From positions 1 through 36,018 of the forward strand of contig JNEN01000378.1 in the NCBI GenBank assembly GCA_000697355.1: DNA of 36,018 nucleotides. The letters run 5' to 3'. Each line of letters opens with the position of its first letter. Positions within the stretch are counted from its first letter, which is position 1. A program made the translations under genes and the position numbers. The notes below the pieces were generated by a model. That model was not told the DNA's origin, searched no databases, and saw only the letters and a program-made list of their open reading frames with translations. Below are positions 12,392 through 23,431 of the stretch, piece by piece. Origin of the DNA: Syncephalastrum monosporum B8922 (lineage: Eukaryota > Mucoromycota > Mucoromycetes > Mucorales > Syncephalastraceae).

Positions 12392-13495
12392 ATGACTACC
12401 GCTGCCAGTCTTGTGCAGTTCAACCGAGACAACTACGCACCCCAGCTGCCCACAAAGCACATTTTCAACCAAAATGACGTCGACCGCTTTGTCAAGACAG
12501 CAGCATATGCTCGTCTGATCACCTTCATCGACCTGTTCAACCAAAGCGTCCTGGGCAAAAAGATCTCGGACCCCTGTCCCATGTCACCCGTGAGTTGAGC
12601 TCGGCTTGATCCCATCCTCATGTTCCTTGACTGATCCCCTCCATAAAAGCAAACGGAACGCATCTTGCATATGCTCGCCACATTGGATGCCTGGCTGGAC
12701 GAGTTTCCGCCTCTCGAGAACCCGCAACGTTTTGGTAACAAGGCGTTCCGGTCTTGGTTGAGCAAAGTCGAAGAGGTACCTCGCAAGAAGGATAGGCACG
12801 ATTCGGACCACTCACGTCATCATCGAAAAGGATTACGACGCCGTGCTAAAGGCGGCATTGGCGGAAGATATGCACGCGGCCATTCCTGAGCTCGGGGCGT
12901 ACCTCGTCGGTGGATTCGGCAACGGGACTCGGATAGACTACGGCTCTGGCCATGAGCTCAGCTTTTTCGCCTTTCTATGCGGCATCACGATGCTAGGCGG
13001 GTTCGCAGAAGAGGATTACCAGGCCGTCGTCTTGCGCATCTTTGTACGCTACCTTGAACTGGTTCGTAAGATCCAGCGAAGATATACCCTCGAACCCGCA
13101 GGAAGCCATGGCGTCTGGGGCCTTGATGATCACCAGTTCTTGCCCTACATGTGGGGAAGCGCTCAGCTTATCAATCACCCCTCCCTGCCCCCCAAGTCCA
13201 TCACAGACAAGACCATCGTCGACGCATATGCGGGCGAATACATGTACTACAGATGCATCCAGTATATCCATGAAGTATGAATTACGTCAGGTGTTTTGCT
13301 CGGTGATCTGATCTGTTTTTCTAGGTCAAGCGGGGCCCTTTTCATGAGCATTCTCCCCTTCTCCATGATATATCGGCCGTCAGAACCTGGTCCAAGGTCA
13401 ACACGGGCCTGGCCAAGATGTATGTTGCCGAAGTATTGAAAAAGACTCCCGTCATCCAGCATTTTCCATTCGGCGCGCTTTTCCCCTTCCACTGA
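12392..13495 (+). CDS. RRD1: serine/threonine phosphatase 2A activator PTPA (Rrd1/Rrd2 family peptidyl-prolyl isomerase)
   Basis: PTPA binds the PP2A catalytic subunit, uses ATP and helps load active-site metals; it also shows prolyl isomerase activity. Exons 12392-12589, 12650-12775, 12831-13274 and 13325-13495 give 312 aa, a normal length. Family signatures are [17 protein letters not shown] (about residues 136-152), [18 protein letters not shown] (about 204-221) and the C-terminal HSPLLHDIS and [17 protein letters not shown]. The final residues FPFGALFPF are typical of the family end. The intron 2 acceptor (GAAAAG at 12825-12830) is not a classical CAG/TAG but restores the family reading. 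Whether it is Rrd1 or Rrd2 cannot be told, so the symbol stands for the family. It follows the Med5-like gene on the same strand with a 167-bp gap. Confidence 0.93.
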
Positions 13496-13811
13496 CGCGC
13501 CGCAGCACAGCAGTCATCATGTAGATAACACTAACTTAACATACATATATATCATCCCTTACTTTCTTCCTTCATTTCTAAAGTTGATAAAACACAAACA
13601 AACCTAACAGGAAAATGTACGATACGGAAATTTGCGTTGATGATGGCGGTTGTGCTGTTGACTTTGTACTATTTACATTCATTGTGGTTTTTATATGTCT
13701 TGTACTATTGTATAATGGAACCATCAGGCTGACGTTGCTCCAAAGGCACTACTATTACTTACATAGATGTATGCTTTCACCTCCTTAGAAAATGCCGTGG
13801 GATTGCTCTCA
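13496..13811. other. convergent intergenic region (3' ends of PTPA and CMTR1-like genes)
   Basis: AT-rich, with ACATACATATATAT near 13540 and several AATAAA-like words usable for 3' processing on either strand. No coding frame is seen. Confidence 0.55.
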
Positions 13812-15660
13812 TCACACAGCGTTCGAGTCGTTGTGCAGTGGTAGTCGCCATTCCGTCAGACATCGTCTGCGTACCTGCTCCTGATCGCAGGTGGGCAGCG
13901 TCTCACTATGGGTGCAAAAGAGCATTAGTTTAAATTCCTATTTTATAATACGGACTTACGGGTCTTTCAATGCATGCTCTAAGCGTTCCAAAGCCTCCGT
14001 TTGCTGAGTGGCAAACCTATCCAGCCATGTTAATATCAACCCTTTCCTTACGCAAGCATCTCACCGAATGTTGCGCATCATGATATAATCGACAAAGTCT
14101 TCATCGTCGTCAAAAACCGTCTTATTAATGAAAGATTCGACAGGTTCGGTCTCCATCGTGTTGCTGATGCGGATCAAGGCCGCAATCAAGGTCTCCGGAC
14201 GCTCGATGAGCAGTCCTTTGCAAACCAAATATCGCTCCGAGTTGGCAGGTCGGCTCGTCAATGGTTTGGTGATGCAGATGGTATCGAAAAGCTGGTAGAG
14301 CAGCCACACAAGATCGGCCGTGAATTCATGCAAGACGTCAAAGAACTTGCATACAAAATGGCCGCCTGAAAACAAAAAAAAAAGCCAGAACTCTGTCAGC
14401 TCCAAAGACCTCTCCGATCGAATCAGGGCATATACCTCGTCGTAGACAGGTCAGCATCGTGATGATCTCACACAGGATGAGGCGCTGTGATACGCGTTCT
14501 TGCTGCTCTTCCTGACCAGAGAAATCGAAACCCTATGGTGCATGTTGTTTGAGTACAGAATATCAGTATGAAAGAAGAGTACATACGCCATCCGCGACGA
14601 CGAGGTCCACCGGATGACCATGCGTGTGAGCCAGCACTTGGTCTCCAAAGAAGCGGATATTGGCCTCCCTGTACAAATCGCCTTTTAAGCGTACGTCAGT
14701 CCCGAGTGTTCGATCATGGATCAGACGATGGATTGCAACTTCCTTACCGGTGCCATCCTGGCCATCGATGCAGGTAAACTGACGAGCGAGATCAGGATTC
14801 CATTTTTCCAAGTGCCAATTGACCTCGTCCTTGGCAGGCGGTGCCTTCCACGTGATGCCGAACCCTTTTGCTTCTGCAGCCCAGCTATGAATACGCCAGA
14901 GAAGGTATTCTAAGGATGAAAGGGGTGGGTTCAATCTGCCGTTCTGCTAGCGCATGAATATGTACCCGAAAATCCACCCGGACCACCGCACACGTCGGCG
15001 AAGTAGAAAGGCTTGTTATCCGGTGTCGAGGTGAGCGAAAAGGTGGCATCGAGGGCCGCCAACTTGGTAGCAGCGCGGTTCATAAAGATGGATTTGCCGA
15101 TGCGTTCAAAAGGGTTGCTGAGACGACGCGCTTCAGCAAGTTGTTCTTTCGATACGCGTTGAATGCGCTCCTGCATCGTCCTTGTTATTTTTTATGACTC
15201 TTGTTGCTGCCATTCTTTCTCTCCTTCTTTCTTCTTTCCTCCTTTCCAACGTACCCGCAATGCTCTCACTTGGTTCGACACTTCGGGCAAGCTCCAAGTG
15301 TCGCTGCCCAAGGTTGCTTTGCCCACGAGGATCGCGTCCTCCACTTTGACACGTTTCTTGCATTCCAAAAAGTCCGTGCTTGTTTTGAAGTTCGGCTCAA
15401 AAGGAGGGGGTGCTACGCGAGTGTGCTTCTGCGGCGGCCTTTCGTCCACGGGCGGTCGTGCTCGTTTGGCGGGTCGCTGATCGTACCCAGCGTTCTTATC
15501 CTGGCCCGATTGATTCGAAGAAGCAAAACGCGACGACGGTGGCGGAATGCCCGAATCCAGCAAGGTGCGTCTGTACTCGGGATCTTGGTCTGCTCTCGTG
15601 TGAGCAACATTGGCGGGATGGGTCGTCCACGTCTTACTTGCCTGTGTAGAGTTGCTCCAT
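13812..15660 (-). CDS. CMTR1: cap-specific mRNA (nucleoside-2'-O-)-methyltransferase 1, FtsJ/RrmJ fold
   Basis: It methylates the 2'-O of the first transcribed nucleotide of capped mRNA (cap1) using S-adenosylmethionine. Exons, in order: 15660-15642, 15589-15255, 15170-14966, 14909-14748, 14681-14587, 14532-14436, 14365-14065, 14016-13960 and 13905-13812, giving 454 aa. The first 118 residues are low-complexity and basic. Then come FMNRAATKLA with the first catalytic Lys, the SAM-binding CGGPGGFSEYLLWR (about 181-194), the DGTGDLYREANIRFF segment, DLVVADGGFDFSGQE with the catalytic Asp, and GGHFVCKFFD with the second catalytic Lys. The human enzyme adds G-patch, guanylyltransferase-like and WW parts, which are absent here. 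Intron 1 reads best as GC-AG; a GT donor eight bases inside it paired with a poor GAG acceptor would also keep frame. Ascomycete yeasts lack this enzyme, which helps place the organism. Confidence 0.9.
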
Positions 15661-15837
15661 GGTGGGGACAGAAACAGCAAGGAGGGAAAAGCGGCCACAG
15701 ACCCAAGATTTTGCTGGATTGCATTTAACGCCCCTCCCCGAATCCATTTGGCATATAAAAGACCGACCGTGCTGCCGCTCTGGATTCCATCCTGTGCAAA
15801 GCGCATGTAAAAACTCGGTCGATATATACGCTGGTAC

Positions 15838-16188
15838 GTGCCCGTACTGAGGCATGACTACATACCAAGTTCAGTTCTATTAACTCTCCACCACCTGTCA
15901 AAACGTTGGATGCTCAGCCTGAGCTCCTTCCTAATCGACAACAGCAGCAAGCGACGTGTGAACCATGCGTCGATAGTCAAAAGAAGTTGCAGCAGCATCG
16001 TTCTTAAGCGAGTTGATGAAGTTAACATGAAAGCGACGGATCCTTCTTGGTTCAGTACTCTCCATATCAGTGAACGCGAAGCCACGATCTATCGGGGTGT
16101 GCGAGCCGCGCACAGCTCTGCCATCTTGTCCGCTTGCAAGACGACTTGGGATGAGGCTTTAGGTCGTATTTATGCGCATGTGAATTGA
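15838..16188 (+). CDS. doubtful small ORF, unassigned
   Basis: A single open frame could encode up to 116 aa; its 3' half (after 16015) looks most protein-like, ending with a SACKTTWDEAL segment. A second frame between about 15880 and 16010 has a CEPC motif, and splicing between the two frames could make a small cysteine-containing protein, but I could not find a model with good splice sites. It sits just upstream of the divergent CMTR1 gene, so it may also be leader sequence. No family is recognised. Confidence 0.3.
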   Translation: MPVLRHDYIPSSVLLTLHHLSKRWMLSLSSFLIDNSSKRRVNHASIVKRSCSSIVLKRVDEVNMKATDPSWFSTLHISEREATIYRGVRAAHSSAILSACKTTWDEALGRIYAHVN

Positions 16189-16491
16189 ATTATAAGAACA
16201 TGTATTCTATGGGAATGATATATCTGAAACATGGTTTATATAAATATGAAATTTAGAATATTTCTATGGACACAAGAAAACTAAATATTATGCAGGATGC
16301 CCTTATCTGTAGAATCAACAAAAAGTAAATGATCTAAATTGCGTACCAGCAGGAGAGATGGCTCTACAGCATCGTGTGGAGAACAGGCTGTGTGAGCTGT
16401 GACAAATACGGAAGTGGCTGAAATTGACCATGAGGGCGATCTCCCTCTATTTTTTATTTCCACTCTCTTTTCCCCCCCGTGGTCTGTTGCG
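16189..16491. other. AT-rich intergenic region before VMA12
   Basis: No protein-like frame. A pyrimidine-rich tract (about 16437-16479) precedes the VMA12 start and fits a fungal core promoter or leader. Confidence 0.5.
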
Positions 16492-17456
16492 ATGCAGCTA
16501 GCATTGACGAGGCCGATTCAAGAGAAGCTGCAGCTGGCCTTGCAGGATCCTCAGTTCGAGACGGAGGATCGTACGCATGCCAAAGAGCTCGCAGACATGA
16601 CTCTCGAGGACGAAGCCGTCGGTGTCTCGGTCGACCTGCTGAAGCAAGTTTGTCTTTTCCTGTCCGAACACCAACCAGGTCTATAGTGCGCACACACACA
16701 CACACACACCCCACGCATACACCTACACATACATAGAAAGAACAGTCTGGTTGACAGCTCCATAATAGAACCTGTCTGGCTCCATGAACTCGTCCGAGGA
16801 AGCAGGCTTTATTTCGAACCACCACCGCCGGAAGAGGAGGAGCCGGTAATTCAATGGGTTTTCTTTTACATTACCTTGGATCTCGCCTCTCCATGTCATA
16901 TCTCCATATCTCATATGTATCTTTATCTCTATTTCATATAGTCCAACGCCGAGTACATGGAACAAATCAAGGCCGATCAGCTCAATCGAGAATATGCGCA
17001 AATGGTCGCGTCCGTAGTCCAATCCGACGAGCAGCGGTTCGCGTTTCGCATACCGTTTGACGAACTGCGACAGATCCGAGGTTATCTCGCCACCATTGTC
17101 AACGTCGGCTTCTCGATCATTGCCGTATTCGTAGCTGTCTTTGTCGCCTCGGCTACAGCCACGGATGATACCGGCATGGTAAGTGCTATCAATTCATCCG
17201 CAGTACCATTTTTGACATTTTTCACTCATCCTGCTTTTGCTAGCGCGTCCTGATGTCGCTCGCAGGAGCCATCATCATTGGCGTGGTCGAAACCGTCTTA
17301 TACATGCGATACAAATTACTGATACCCAAAGAGAATAATAAAAAGAAGAAGAGTATTTCGACGTATGCGACTGTCCGCTCCACAAAAACAAGCTTGACAC
17401 GTGTCCAGCTCTATTTTCGTCGCTCTTTCTCCTACTCTTTTAATTTCTGCATATAA
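16492..17456 (+). CDS. VMA12: V-ATPase assembly factor Vma12 (TMEM199 family), ER membrane
   Basis: Vma12 works with Vma21 and Vma22 in the ER to assemble the membrane sector of the vacuolar proton pump. Exons 16492-16678, 16769-16845, 16942-17178 and 17244-17456 give 237 aa. Family features are the VWLHELVRGSRLYFEPPPP block followed by a Glu run and a Tyr-x-Glu-x-(Ile)-Lys helix, then two membrane segments (about residues 133-160 and 168-188) joined by a short loop with Asp residues. The tail after the second segment is Lys-rich (NNKKKKS), then hydrophobic/Arg-rich residues that look less conserved, so the true end is uncertain. Intron 1 contains a CA microsatellite, and its acceptor at 16768 (AATAG) is the only one that keeps frame with the family block. 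The stop lies four bases before the XRCC4 start. Confidence 0.85.
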
Positions 17457-17460
17457 AAAA

Positions 17461-18837
17461 ATGCACTTCTTCAGCAACAACATAAAAGACGCGAAAGATA
17501 CCTTTTTTCACTGCGAATGGCTCACCGATCTGCATCTCGTCGAGGCACAATCGGATGACCTGCCCATTTTCAAGTTTGTCATTACTGACCTGCACGACTA
17601 CTGGCCGGGAACAGGTAGATCGCTGTGAATCTGACTCAAGCAAGGACACTTATCGGCAACACCTGTTCTCCAGTCACACGCAAAGAGCTCGAGAGCTTCA
17701 AGAAAACAGGCGGATCGATGGAAAAAATGAGCAGTGTGGTCAAGGCGGCGTGCCAGGGCGCGGCCACCTTTGATAATGAAGCGCTCCAGTGGAAAGTGGA
17801 GCACAAAAAGGATACATGCAAAGTAAGGGACGATCATTTTAATCACTGATCTTTCTATGTCTGACGCGGTGTAGGTCACCTTGATCACTGTCGGTGAGCT
17901 GGAGTTTGAGCTCGGCCACTTTAGTTTATCGAAAGCCCCCGCCAGCCAGAGACATACCCACCACTTGGAATGGATGCAGACCGCGGTCACCTTGAGCTCT
18001 AGAGCAAGAGTAAGTCCTGTGTTTATTTGGCTGCGGGTCGGGATGCGCTGATACAGGTATCTTACAGGAAACAGATGAAATCTTGACGGAGCGGACGCAC
18101 GATTTAGAGGTCATCAATGCCAAGCTGCAGTCGACCATCCAATCCCTCACAGACTCAAAAGTCGAATCTGAACTCAATATCTTTATGGAGGCAAGCACAC
18201 CCTAGAGAACAAGAACATGCAGGAACACGAAGCTCATAAAGGATTAGTTCAAGGAGATACTTAATGCAAAGAAGCAGAAGATTCACCGCTTAGAAACCAA
18301 GCTGAAGGAAACACTCGAGCAACAGTTAGAAGTTACGTCCGTACCTGACCCGTCCTCCGAGCCCGAGTCTGGGCCTACGACCGCAACCAAGCCCACAACC
18401 ACAAAGAAAAAGCGAAAAGCAGCCGCTCCCAAGTCTTCGCCCCATAAAAAGCGGTAAGCTTAAAACAGACCGACGAACACGCGTTTAAGCGTTTCTCTGC
18501 CACAGAAAAGCAACGACCAAGACGTCCAGTCGTGATAGTAACACCCATGAGCCTCTTCCACCCACGATGACATATGGCGCAGAACCTCAGGCTGTACAAA
18601 GTCCGTCGGCGGAGTCATCATCCACTGCGGTAGTAGTACCGTCTTCCGATCCGAGCGAAAAAGAAAGCGACGAGGACGATATGATGCTTTCACAAACCAT
18701 CAAGCAGACACGAAGAAGGACGCCTAGGTAAAGTCTAAATGATACATGATTCATTAGAGTCTCATGTCATTGGCAGCAAAAGGCCCTCCTCAGCAGTAGA
18801 AGCCGAATCAGAGCCTTCAGGGAGTGAAACCGAGTAG
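17461..18837 (+). CDS. XRCC4: XRCC4/Lif1-like non-homologous end-joining factor
   Basis: XRCC4 forms a dimer that binds and stabilises DNA ligase IV during end joining. Exons 17461-17614, 17674-17822, 17875-18009, 18068-18190, 18248-18453, 18506-18727 and 18777-18837 give 349 aa, close to the human 336. The head domain (about 1-130) has DTFFHCEWL and a YWPGTVTRKELESF block matching the family's W-x-G-T-V-S/T element. A coiled coil spans about 146-215, containing EFKEILNAKKQKIHRLE, which resembles the ligase-binding end of XRCC4. A Lys-rich cluster (KKKRK, about 240-256) is a likely nuclear signal, followed by an acidic Ser-rich tail. Intron 4 (18191-18247) contains no GT at all at its 5' side and must use a GC donor. 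The N-terminus is a few residues shorter than in animals, so a small upstream exon is possible. Confidence 0.82.
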
Positions 18838-19475
18838 AAGAAAAGAAATAATAAAAGTGGGCTGACCCAACGCCGCGTCGTGGTATGCATTGCGGCGAAT
18901 GTTACGCCTGTTGTTTGTTATGTTCTACCTTGTCGTTAAGCAAGAAGACGCTTGGTGCAATCGTCAAAGTCCTGCGGTCACGAGTTCTCGTCAGTCATGG
19001 TAAAATAAAGCCCACCACGTAGCTATGCGCACGGACACTGGTAGTAAACCGGACGTGGTGAGTTTTTCAGCTTACCAGCTTCCAGCCGTCCACTCGTGGT
19101 AACCTGCGCTACTTAGTGCAACGGTCTTCTTCTATCTGCTCACGAAGTAAGTGATATGAAATGGATACTCTTTTTGTTGTTGGTACAGCTAGTTTTTTAT
19201 GCGCATATACTATATCATGTAGACATCAAATTCTTGCTTTTGAGCTTTATCAAGAATAAACTGAATATACTGACTAGCAATGGACTGTGAGCTCGTCTTT
19301 CTTATGGGCTCCAGTCAATACGCACATAGCAGCGGGCAGTGGCGCTGCCTCGAACCCTTTGGAACTCCTTCGTGATGTCGTGTCGGGGTATCGTAAGAAT
19401 TCAAGCATTGGGCGACAGACGCGCAGGTCCCTCTTTTCACTTTAGCTTATTATAAGTCGATTGTGCCGACCCAGA
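18838..19475. other. intergenic region between XRCC4 and CSN3
   Basis: No coding frame of note. It contains an inverted repeat, CACCACGT (19013-19020) and ACGTGGTG (19053-19060), with a 32-bp spacer. The arms carry ACGT cores like those bound by bZIP/bHLH factors. Function is unknown. Confidence 0.5.
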
Positions 19476-19840
19476 ATGACAGGTACCTCCGGTGAACAGT
19501 CCTCGCAATCAGGGTCATCACACGAAGCAGGACAGGCCCAGCGGGAACAGGACCAGCCTCAGTCCCCTCAGACCGACAGTAATGACAATCGACGGGCTTC
19601 GACGAACAGCACAAGCAGCAACAAGGGCTCGTACCCAGTCCCGAAAGACGTGGATGAATTGATCGCGCGCATCCTCCAATCTTTGACCAAAGAGAACACA
19701 CCCAACGGTCGTCTGGCGCAATGTCTGAACGCGACGCCCGAGAACCTTTTCGGCGGACAAACGTCCGATGGACAGGATCCACTCGCCCTGCTCGATCCCA
19801 CCTCCTACAGCTTGGGCTACTTCTACTTCCTGTACGTCCT

Positions 19841-19872
<32 letters not shown>

Positions 19873-21534
19873 TACGCGTCTTCGAATGATGGATACTCAT
19901 GCCATTGCTTGAATAGCACCCACCGCGCCTTGGATACTTCCAACAAGGCTGCCGCACAAAACTCGCTTGCGCACATCGCGCACTTTATCGCGGTGTGTTC
20001 CGTTCGTCAATTCGCCCACAACGCGGTCAAAGGTAAAGAAAAGAAAAGAGAAGAAAGAAAAGGGAACTTGTGACGCCTTTCTTTTGGTTACTCATGATGG
20101 CCAAGTCTCTCGGCTGGGTGATGCGTTGATCCATCTCGCGGAAAAGATGCAAGACGTGCGTATTTTCATGGCGGCCAAATCAGACACTGATAAACCCGCC
20201 TTCTTTTTTTTGTAGTTCTGCGCGGCTATTGCTCCGCTGAGACAGGCCATTGCACGCTTCACACCCGCCCCACATACCCTGACCTCCTTGCATGTCGCGC
20301 TCGCGCAGGTCTGCCTGCGTGCGGCTGCTCCCCACTACGCGCTCCCTGTCCTTGATCAAGACATCGAGATCCTCGATACAAAGGTGAGAGAGAGGCACTA
20401 CCAGAGACCTAGCAAATACATGTCAGTTGACGCACGTTTCATGATAGACCACCGATGTCACGTTGAAGGACTACTTGCTCTACTTTTACTATGGCGGCAT
20501 GGTTTACATGGCCGTCAAGAACTGGAAACGTGCCATTGAATTCCTCACACTCGTACGTCACCCGATCTCAATGAAACAGCAGTATACGTATCTTACTTTT
20601 GATGTATCAGGTCATATCAGCACCCATTGAAAATGCAGTCAGTGCCATCCAGCTGGAGGCCTATAAGAAATATATCCTCGCTTCCCTGATACATTACGGA
20701 CAAGTAGGTCACATCGCTCTTGCTCTGCATCCCATGACGCTCATCGATGCATAGGTACCCGTCCTTCCCCGATACACGTCACCCATCGTCGAGCGCAACT
20801 GCCGGTCAAAACATCCGGCCTATCTGGAGATTGTCACTGCCTTTGGTCAGGGTGTTCCCCAGCTACGGACCGCACTGGAGCGACATAGATCGGCCTTGGA
20901 AGGGGTAAGTGAGGGAACAGGCCGGGTATTGGACGCGACACCTGACGCATCAAACTAGGACAAGCATTGGGGTCTGGGCAAGCAATGCCTGCAGGCCCTG
21001 GAGCGAGCCAAGATCCGTGAGTTGGCCGACGTGTTTGTCCGAGCAAGTGTGCAAGAAGTGACGGCCATGTTGAACGAAAGCGGGTGCCATCTCGACGAAA
21101 CCCAAGTGCTGCATACCTTATTGGATATGGTGAGTTGTCACTTGTGTGCAAGGCTCTTGTCCGACGCTCATACTGTCACAGTGCTCGAACAATGTCATTC
21201 AGGCCAAGGTGTCCTCGGAACAGTCCGAGAGTGGCGAGTGGGTTAAACTCGTCGAGTTTTCCGAGCAAGAGCACAAGCCGGTCGTGGATCTTTCGGATCG
21301 CATCCTCGAGACGGCTGAACTGGGCAGACGGGCAGGGGACATGGACCGCGTCGAGAGCCTCAGCACAGAATTTCAGACAAAGGTGTGTATCATCATCCAA
21401 AGAACAAGAACGGAAAAGGTTGGGACTAACATGGCATACTATGTGTACAGTACATGGCACTCAAGTTTGGCGGCGTACCGGCCATGTCGTATGACGAGGA
21501 AGCAATGGATGACTATGCACAAATGTTTACTTGA
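19476..21534 (+). CDS. CSN3: COP9 signalosome subunit 3 (CSN3), PCI family
   Basis: CSN3 is a scaffold subunit of the COP9 signalosome, which removes NEDD8 from cullin ubiquitin ligases. Ten exons are predicted: 19476-19831, 19917-20032, 20106-20155, 20216-20383, 20448-20552, 20611-20703, 20755-20904, 20959-21129, 21182-21382 and 21451-21534, giving 497 aa. After a Gln/Ser-rich N-terminus of about 60 residues come helical repeats, with YLLYFYYGGMVYMAVKNW and IQLEAYKKYILASLIHYGQ, which are characteristic of CSN3, then a PCI winged-helix segment (about residues 360-450). The end MSYDEEAMDDYAQMFT is also family-like. The first intron contains a CT/GT microsatellite (about 19844-19872). The exon 3 acceptor (CCAAG at 20101-20105) is atypical but restores frame. 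Full CSN sets are absent from budding yeast, so the gene argues against a Saccharomyces-type genome. Confidence 0.9.
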
Positions 21535-21582
21535 AAATAAGAAAGGATATCTTCGCCATTTTTTTTTTGGGGGGGGGGGTTT

Positions 21583-22814
21583 CTATTCTTTGGTCTCTGC
21601 TGACGGTGGGCTGGAGGTTTCTTGTGGAGGCGATGCCGGCTGTTGACTGAGCTCATCCACGGCCAGCTGTCCACTCTTGACGCTCTCACTCAGAGCTTGG
21701 GCCTCGGCTTTCTTCTTTTTGCTCTTCTTCTTCTTCTTTTGTGGGCGGATGACGGATACCGGTACCGAGGAATGGTGGACAAGGTAGGTAGCGATCGAAC
21801 CCATTAACATACTGGAGGGTGCCTGAATGAGTGCCTTTGTTTGTCCTGTCCAGGTTTTGCCTTTTTGCTTACTCTTTCACTGTGCCTCGACCTTTGCTAC
21901 CACAGACCACCATGGTGAGGGGCAAGTCGCGAATCTAGACATAGCATGTAAGTAAACGCGTGTTCTACCCAAATAGCCCGTCTTACCTGTTTCGCGAGCA
22001 CATCCTTGACACGGCCCGTGATAGCATAGGTCACCAACTTGATATCATAGAGCAGCATCTGTCCCAAGATGCGTTTTGCTTCTTCTGTGACAGCAGTCGA
22101 TGCAGCTTTCAGCTACGGAACAAGAGCTCATGAGTCTCAAGAGGAAGGGAAGTGAGATATGGATGCATTGACACCCACCTCTTTGGAGAGCGACATGCCA
22201 TGTGCTTTGACGGTCTCTGGGTTATCTTCACGGTTGACGACTGTCAACACGTGCAAGGTATCACCGTCACGCATCATGGTACCCATCACCCACTCCATCG
22301 CATAGAAACTTTCGTCACTGAAATCGCACGCGACGAGATACGACCGCGGGTGGCGGGGCAGACCTGCATCGCCCGTCTGGCCATAAAAGTGCGTGACGAC
22401 GACGCGATCCGACTTGCGGATCGTGGAGCTCTCGCCTGAAAACACCAGCAGTTCGCGGCGCCGCAGCGACTTGGTGCGTGTCCGTGTGATGGTAAGCGGA
22501 TCCATGGGCGGAATGTGCCGGTTGGCGTTGGTGGTGCGCTCCAGTTCCTCATCGACATGGTACTCGTCGAAATCGTCTTCGATCTCTTCTGTGCGCATAT
22601 TGGGATCGGGCTTGTGTTCTATCACGGCCGGATCGACCTTTTCGTCCTCGTGGTGGACCTGGTTGAGCTCAAGCACCTTGTTCTCCAGCCCAGGCGTCGC
22701 TGGCTCTTCCGTCGTCAGCGGATGATTCGCAAACGCGGCTGCGATCTCTGCCTGAAGCGCAGGATCATCGTTGCTAAACGAAATATGTTTGGGTGGCTGT
22801 CTTTCGCCTGTCAT
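21583..22814 (-). CDS. fungal universal stress protein (UspA domain)
   Basis: UspA-domain proteins bind nucleotides in a Rossmann-like fold and are linked to stress survival; the target of the fungal members is unknown. Exons 22814-22179, 22112-21987, 21934-21881 and 21822-21583 give 351 aa. The first 150 residues are acidic and low-complexity, with a Ser/Arg-rich stretch (TRTRTKSLRRRELL). The Usp domain (about 155-310) shows RSYLVACDFSDESFYAMEW, LHVLTVVNRED, VVCGSKGRGT and MLMGSIATYLVHHSSVPVSVIR. The ATP-type G-x2-G-x9-GS pattern is roughly kept but interrupted by intron 3. The tail is Lys-rich, then Ser/Pro-rich. The intron 3 donor is the least certain junction: GTGAAAG at 21880 keeps frame, while the stronger-looking GTAAGC seven bases later does not. 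It is convergent with CSN3, with 48 bp between the stops. Confidence 0.85.
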
Positions 22815-23392
22815 GCTCTTGGCTTGGGTGGTACGCAGAAGAGGAAAAGAACCGAAGAGAAGAAGTGGCAGAGGAGAAGGCAGAAAATAAAATGAAAAAA
22901 AGCAACGAAGGAAAGATAGAAAAGAAAAAATAACAATAATATACTAATAATAATACTGTAGGCAGGATCTGCGTTGCAAGCGGGCTGGCAATGCAACCGT
23001 GCGCAACATGCAAAACCTTTCCCCGATGGCCCAATCATGCCATCCACAGTCTACTTTCCTTGTCGCCGATAGAAAAAAAAATAGCGTGCCTTGGGATTCA
23101 ATCCAAACCTAGACCGTATCGGTTTACATGTCCGCATCCGGCAGAGATAAGCCTTTCTTATGCGCCATCCTCCCTGTCCTTCTTTGTTTCTTTGCCTCGT
23201 TATATAGCTCGCGTACGCAGATAAAGTAGGCACGTCAACCGATCCATAAAAGGGATACATTCATGCGAAACGGAAGAGGTTACACAAAAACCATCAGGGA
23301 AGCGAGTGCAACATGTCAAATCAAGCAGCGTACGAATCATCCCCTTCTCATTGTTACGCCTCGTCGCTGATCGAGTAGGTCACACACACATT

Positions 23393-23395
<3 letters not shown>

Positions 23396-23429
<34 letters not shown>
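23396..23429. repeat. AT dinucleotide microsatellite
   Basis: About 17 uninterrupted AT units, able to form a cruciform, within the divergent promoter region. Confidence 0.9.

Positions 23430-23431
<2 letters not shown>

Noticed and set aside
14563..14934. Continuous minus-strand frame through the CMTR1 intron at 14747-14682
   Set aside because: The frame stays open, but GT..AG ends and the family alignment (DGTGDLY) show that the intervening 22 codons are an intron that happens to be open; retention would insert residues between conserved elements.
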